DNA from: Planctomycetota bacterium
GTDB lineage: Bacteria; Planctomycetota; Phycisphaerae; Tepidisphaerales; Tepidisphaeraceae
NCBI GenBank assembly: GCA_026693085.1
Contig: JAPLNB010000151.1
Span: 1 to 40,735 of the forward strand
DNA: 40,735 nucleotides
Reading direction: 5' to 3'
Below, piece after piece: positions 38,656-40,735 of the stretch. The notes under the pieces are model-generated. The model was not told the origin of the DNA and searched no databases. It saw only the letters and a program-made list of their open reading frames with translations. Every line of letters begins with the position of its first letter. Positions within the stretch are counted from its first letter, which is position 1. The translations under genes and the position numbers were made by a program.

Positions 38656-39741
38656 ATGATGCGCCAACCCCTGCTCGAACTCGTTGACCTCAACGTCGCC
38701 TTCGACACCGAACGCGGACGACTCCGCCCCGTCCGCGACGTCTGCTTCTCCATCTTCCCCGGCCAAACCGTCGCCCTCGTCGGCGAGTCCGGCTGTGGCA
38801 AATCCGTCACCGCCCTCTCCATCCTCCGCCTCATCCCCCAGCCGCCCGGCCGCATCCTCTCCGGCAAAATCCTCCTCCAAGGCCGCGACCTGCTCACCTG
38901 CACCGAAAATCAGATGCGCTCCGTCCGCGGCAAAGAGATCGCCATGATCTTCCAGGAGCCGATGACTTCGCTGAACCCCGTCTTCACCATCGGCGACCAG
39001 ATCATGGAAGCCATCCTCCTCCATCAACGTGTCACGCACCGCCAAGCCAAAGAAATCGCCGAACAAAGCCTCCGCGACGTCGGCATCGCTGACCCCGCCC
39101 GCCGCCTCAGCGAATACCCACATCAGATGTCCGGCGGCATGCGCCAGCGCGCCATGATCGCCATGGCCCTCTCCTGCAGCCCCCAACTCCTCATCGCCGA
39201 CGAACCCACCACCGCCCTCGACGTCACCATCCAGGCCCAAATTCTCGAACTCCTCCGCAAGCTCCAGCGCGACACCGGCATGGCCATTCTCTTGATCACC
39301 CACGACCTCGGCGTCGTCGCCGAAAACGCCGACACGGTTGGCGTCATGTACGCCAGCCGAATCGTCGAATACGCCACCGTCGAGGACCTCTTCGATCACC
39401 CACAGCACCCCTACACCGAGGGACTCTTCCGCTCTGTCCCTCGCCTCGGCCAACTCTCCGAACGCCTCGCCACCATCCCAGGTACCGTCCCCAACCCCGC
39501 CCGCTTCCCCAGTGGCTGCAAATTCCACCCACGCTGCCATCGCATGCAGGCCGACCGAACCTGCGCCAACACCGAGCCGCTGCCTCGCGAGGTCCGCCCG
39601 TCACATTGGGCCGCCTGCCACCACATCGACACTTTCGCCGCGTCACCCGTCACCCGCCCCACCCTCGACCACCGCCGCGAAGTCGTCCCCCTGACCGACC
39701 CTGCACTCCATCCTCAACAACGAGCCTCCGCACGTGACTAA
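38656..39741 (+). CDS. oppD: Oligopeptide ABC transporter ATPase OppD
   Basis: A 361-residue ABC ATPase: Walker [10 protein letters not shown] (about residues 43-51), Q-loop [12 protein letters not shown], signature [15 protein letters not shown], Walker [15 protein letters not shown] and the switch His in [12 protein letters not shown]. The C-terminal extension with [23 protein letters not shown] is the Cys-containing domain of OppD/F-type ATPases that can bind an iron-sulfur cluster. Third codon positions are overwhelmingly C. It overlaps the GTG start of oppF by eight bases. Confidence 0.95.
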   Translation: MMRQPLLELVDLNVAFDTERGRLRPVRDVCFSIFPGQTVALVGESGCGKSVTALSILRLIPQPPGRILSGKILLQGRDLLTCTENQMRSVRGKEIAMIFQEPMTSLNPVFTIGDQIMEAILLHQRVTHRQAKEIAEQSLRDVGIADPARRLSEYPHQMSGGMRQRAMIAMALSCSPQLLIADEPTTALDVTIQAQILELLRKLQRDTGMAILLITHDLGVVAENADTVGVMYASRIVEYATVEDLFDHPQHPYTEGLFRSVPRLGQLSERLATIPGTVPNPARFPSGCKFHPRCHRMQADRTCANTEPLPREVRPSHWAACHHIDTFAASPVTRPTLDHRREVVPLTDPALHPQQRASARD

Positions 39742-40735
39742 CCCCCCCGTCATCTCCGCCGCTCCCCTGGACAGCGCCCAGAGCACCCGGCTTACCAAGG
39801 ACGCACCCCTCCTGGAAGTCCGCGACCTGCGCACCTGGTTCCCCATCCGCCGCGGCATCCTCTCTCGCACCGTCGGCCACGTCAAAGCCGTCGATGGCGT
39901 CTCCTTTACCGTCGCCGAAGGCAAAACCCTCGGCCTCGTCGGAGAATCCGGCTGCGGCAAAACCACCGTCGGTCGTTCCATCCTCCGCCTCATCACAGCA
40001 ACCTCCGGCAACGTCTACTACCGCGGCCGCGACCTCCTCGCCATGCCCCAGCGCGAACTCCGCCGCATCCGCCGACACATGCAAATCATCTTCCAAGACC
40101 CCCTCAGCTCCCTCAATCCCCGCATGACCGTCGGCAACATCATCGGCGAGCCCATCCACGTCCACGGCATCGCTGAAGGCAAAGCCAAGGACCAACTCGT
40201 CGCTTCCCTCCTCCAACGCGTCGGCCTCGACCCCGCCTACGCCCGCCGCTATCCCCACGAATTCTCCGGCGGCCAACACCAACGCATCGGCATCGCCCGC
40301 GCCCTCGCCCTCTCCCCCGATTTCATCGTCTGCGACGAACCCGTCTCCGCGCTCGACGTTTCAATCCAATCCCAAATCCTCAACCTCCTGGCTGACCTCC
40401 AAAACGAGCGCCGCCTCGCCTACCTCTTCATCGCCCACAACCTCGCCGTCGTCGAACACTGCTCCGACGAAGTCGCCGTGATGTACCTCGGACGAATCGT
40501 CGAAAAAGCACCCGCCGACGACCTCTACGCCAACCCCAAGCACCCCTACACAGTCTCCCTCCTCTCCGCCATCCCCGAGCCCAATCCCCGCCCGACCCAC
40601 AAGCGCATTGTGCTCAAAGGCGAAGTCCCCTCCCCCTCAAACCCCCCCACCGGTTGCGCATTCCACCCCCGCTGCGCCCTCACTCGCCAAGCCGCCGCCC
40701 AAGCCAACGCCGCCGACACCATCCCAATCGACTCC
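39734..40735 (+). CDS. oppF: Oligopeptide ABC transporter ATPase OppF (partial, runs off the right edge)
   Basis: The second ATPase of the pair, open for 334 codons to the window end. The start GTG at 39734 overlaps the oppD stop by eight bases (GTGACTAA); there is no ATG in a better place. Motifs are [15 protein letters not shown], Walker [15 protein letters not shown]-loop [16 protein letters not shown], signature [15 protein letters not shown], Walker [15 protein letters not shown] and switch His FIAHNLAVV. The C-terminal Cys domain is under way at the edge ([19 protein letters not shown]). Only a few dozen residues should be missing. Confidence 0.93.
   Translation, partial: MTNPPVISAAPLDSAQSTRLTKDAPLLEVRDLRTWFPIRRGILSRTVGHVKAVDGVSFTVAEGKTLGLVGESGCGKTTVGRSILRLITATSGNVYYRGRDLLAMPQRELRRIRRHMQIIFQDPLSSLNPRMTVGNIIGEPIHVHGIAEGKAKDQLVASLLQRVGLDPAYARRYPHEFSGGQHQRIGIARALALSPDFIVCDEPVSALDVSIQSQILNLLADLQNERRLAYLFIAHNLAVVEHCSDEVAVMYLGRIVEKAPADDLYANPKHPYTVSLLSAIPEPNPRPTHKRIVLKGEVPSPSNPPTGCAFHPRCALTRQAAAQANAADTIPIDS

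Noticed and set aside
1..40735. CRISPR arrays, rRNA genes, complete insertion sequences or prophage genes
   Set aside because: No regularly spaced repeats, no rRNA-like sequence and no transposase, integrase or phage structural frames were seen.

Overview
The window looks like chromosomal DNA of a planctomycete, most likely of the class Phycisphaerae. The reasons are the high G+C content, a mur/ddl cluster that ends without ftsQ, ftsA or ftsZ, a pseudopilin of the kind common in Planctomycetes, AsmA-like envelope genes that imply an outer membrane, and HemQ together with Rex. This placement rests on gene content and composition and was not tested by phylogeny.

Layout. Positions 1-430 hold the tail of an unidentified gene, a clear intrinsic terminator and a palindromic intergenic repeat whose right arm abuts the start of ftsW. 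Positions 428-6324 carry a peptidoglycan cluster, ftsW-murG-murC-murB-ddl, which supplies the lipid II polymerase, the last lipid II step, two precursor steps and D-Ala-D-Ala. Next come a soluble sulfite-oxidase-fold molybdoenzyme (6367-6990) and a tightly packed lipid-linked sugar cassette (GT39-like transferase, PAP2 phosphatase, GT2 transferase; 7039-10146). A TIM-barrel sugar isomerase/epimerase, an NDUFA9-like SDR protein on the minus strand and hemC follow. Positions 13133-16964 hold a three-gene unit that I recognise as ydbH-ynbE-ydbL, an intermembrane lipid-transport bridge. After it come a secreted coiled-coil protein with a duplicated ribosome binding site and a minus-strand pseudopilin/membrane-protein pair.

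Positions 19.2-21.9 kb form an accessory island: an antitoxin-like gene with a broken toxin remnant, a BrnT-like toxin with two ribbon-helix-helix genes in tandem, a stand-alone GIY-YIG domain protein and an HNH endonuclease. Housekeeping resumes with folC and its terminator, a GT-C-like membrane protein with a small partner, topA with four zinc ribbons and a hairpin-rich leader, an MBL hydrolase, a methyltransferase, a lipoprotein hydrolase, hemQ and an M20 amidohydrolase. The redox repressor rex is divergent from a secreted helical protein followed by an oligopeptide ABC transporter operon, oppABCDF. OppF runs off the right edge.

Two features run across the whole window. First, the + strand is strongly G-rich on the left whichever way the genes point, and strongly C-rich at the right end, so the strand bias reverses inside the window. 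Second, several genes have a -10-like hexamer only 6-10 bases before the start codon and no Shine-Dalgarno sequence, which suggests leaderless or nearly leaderless mRNAs.
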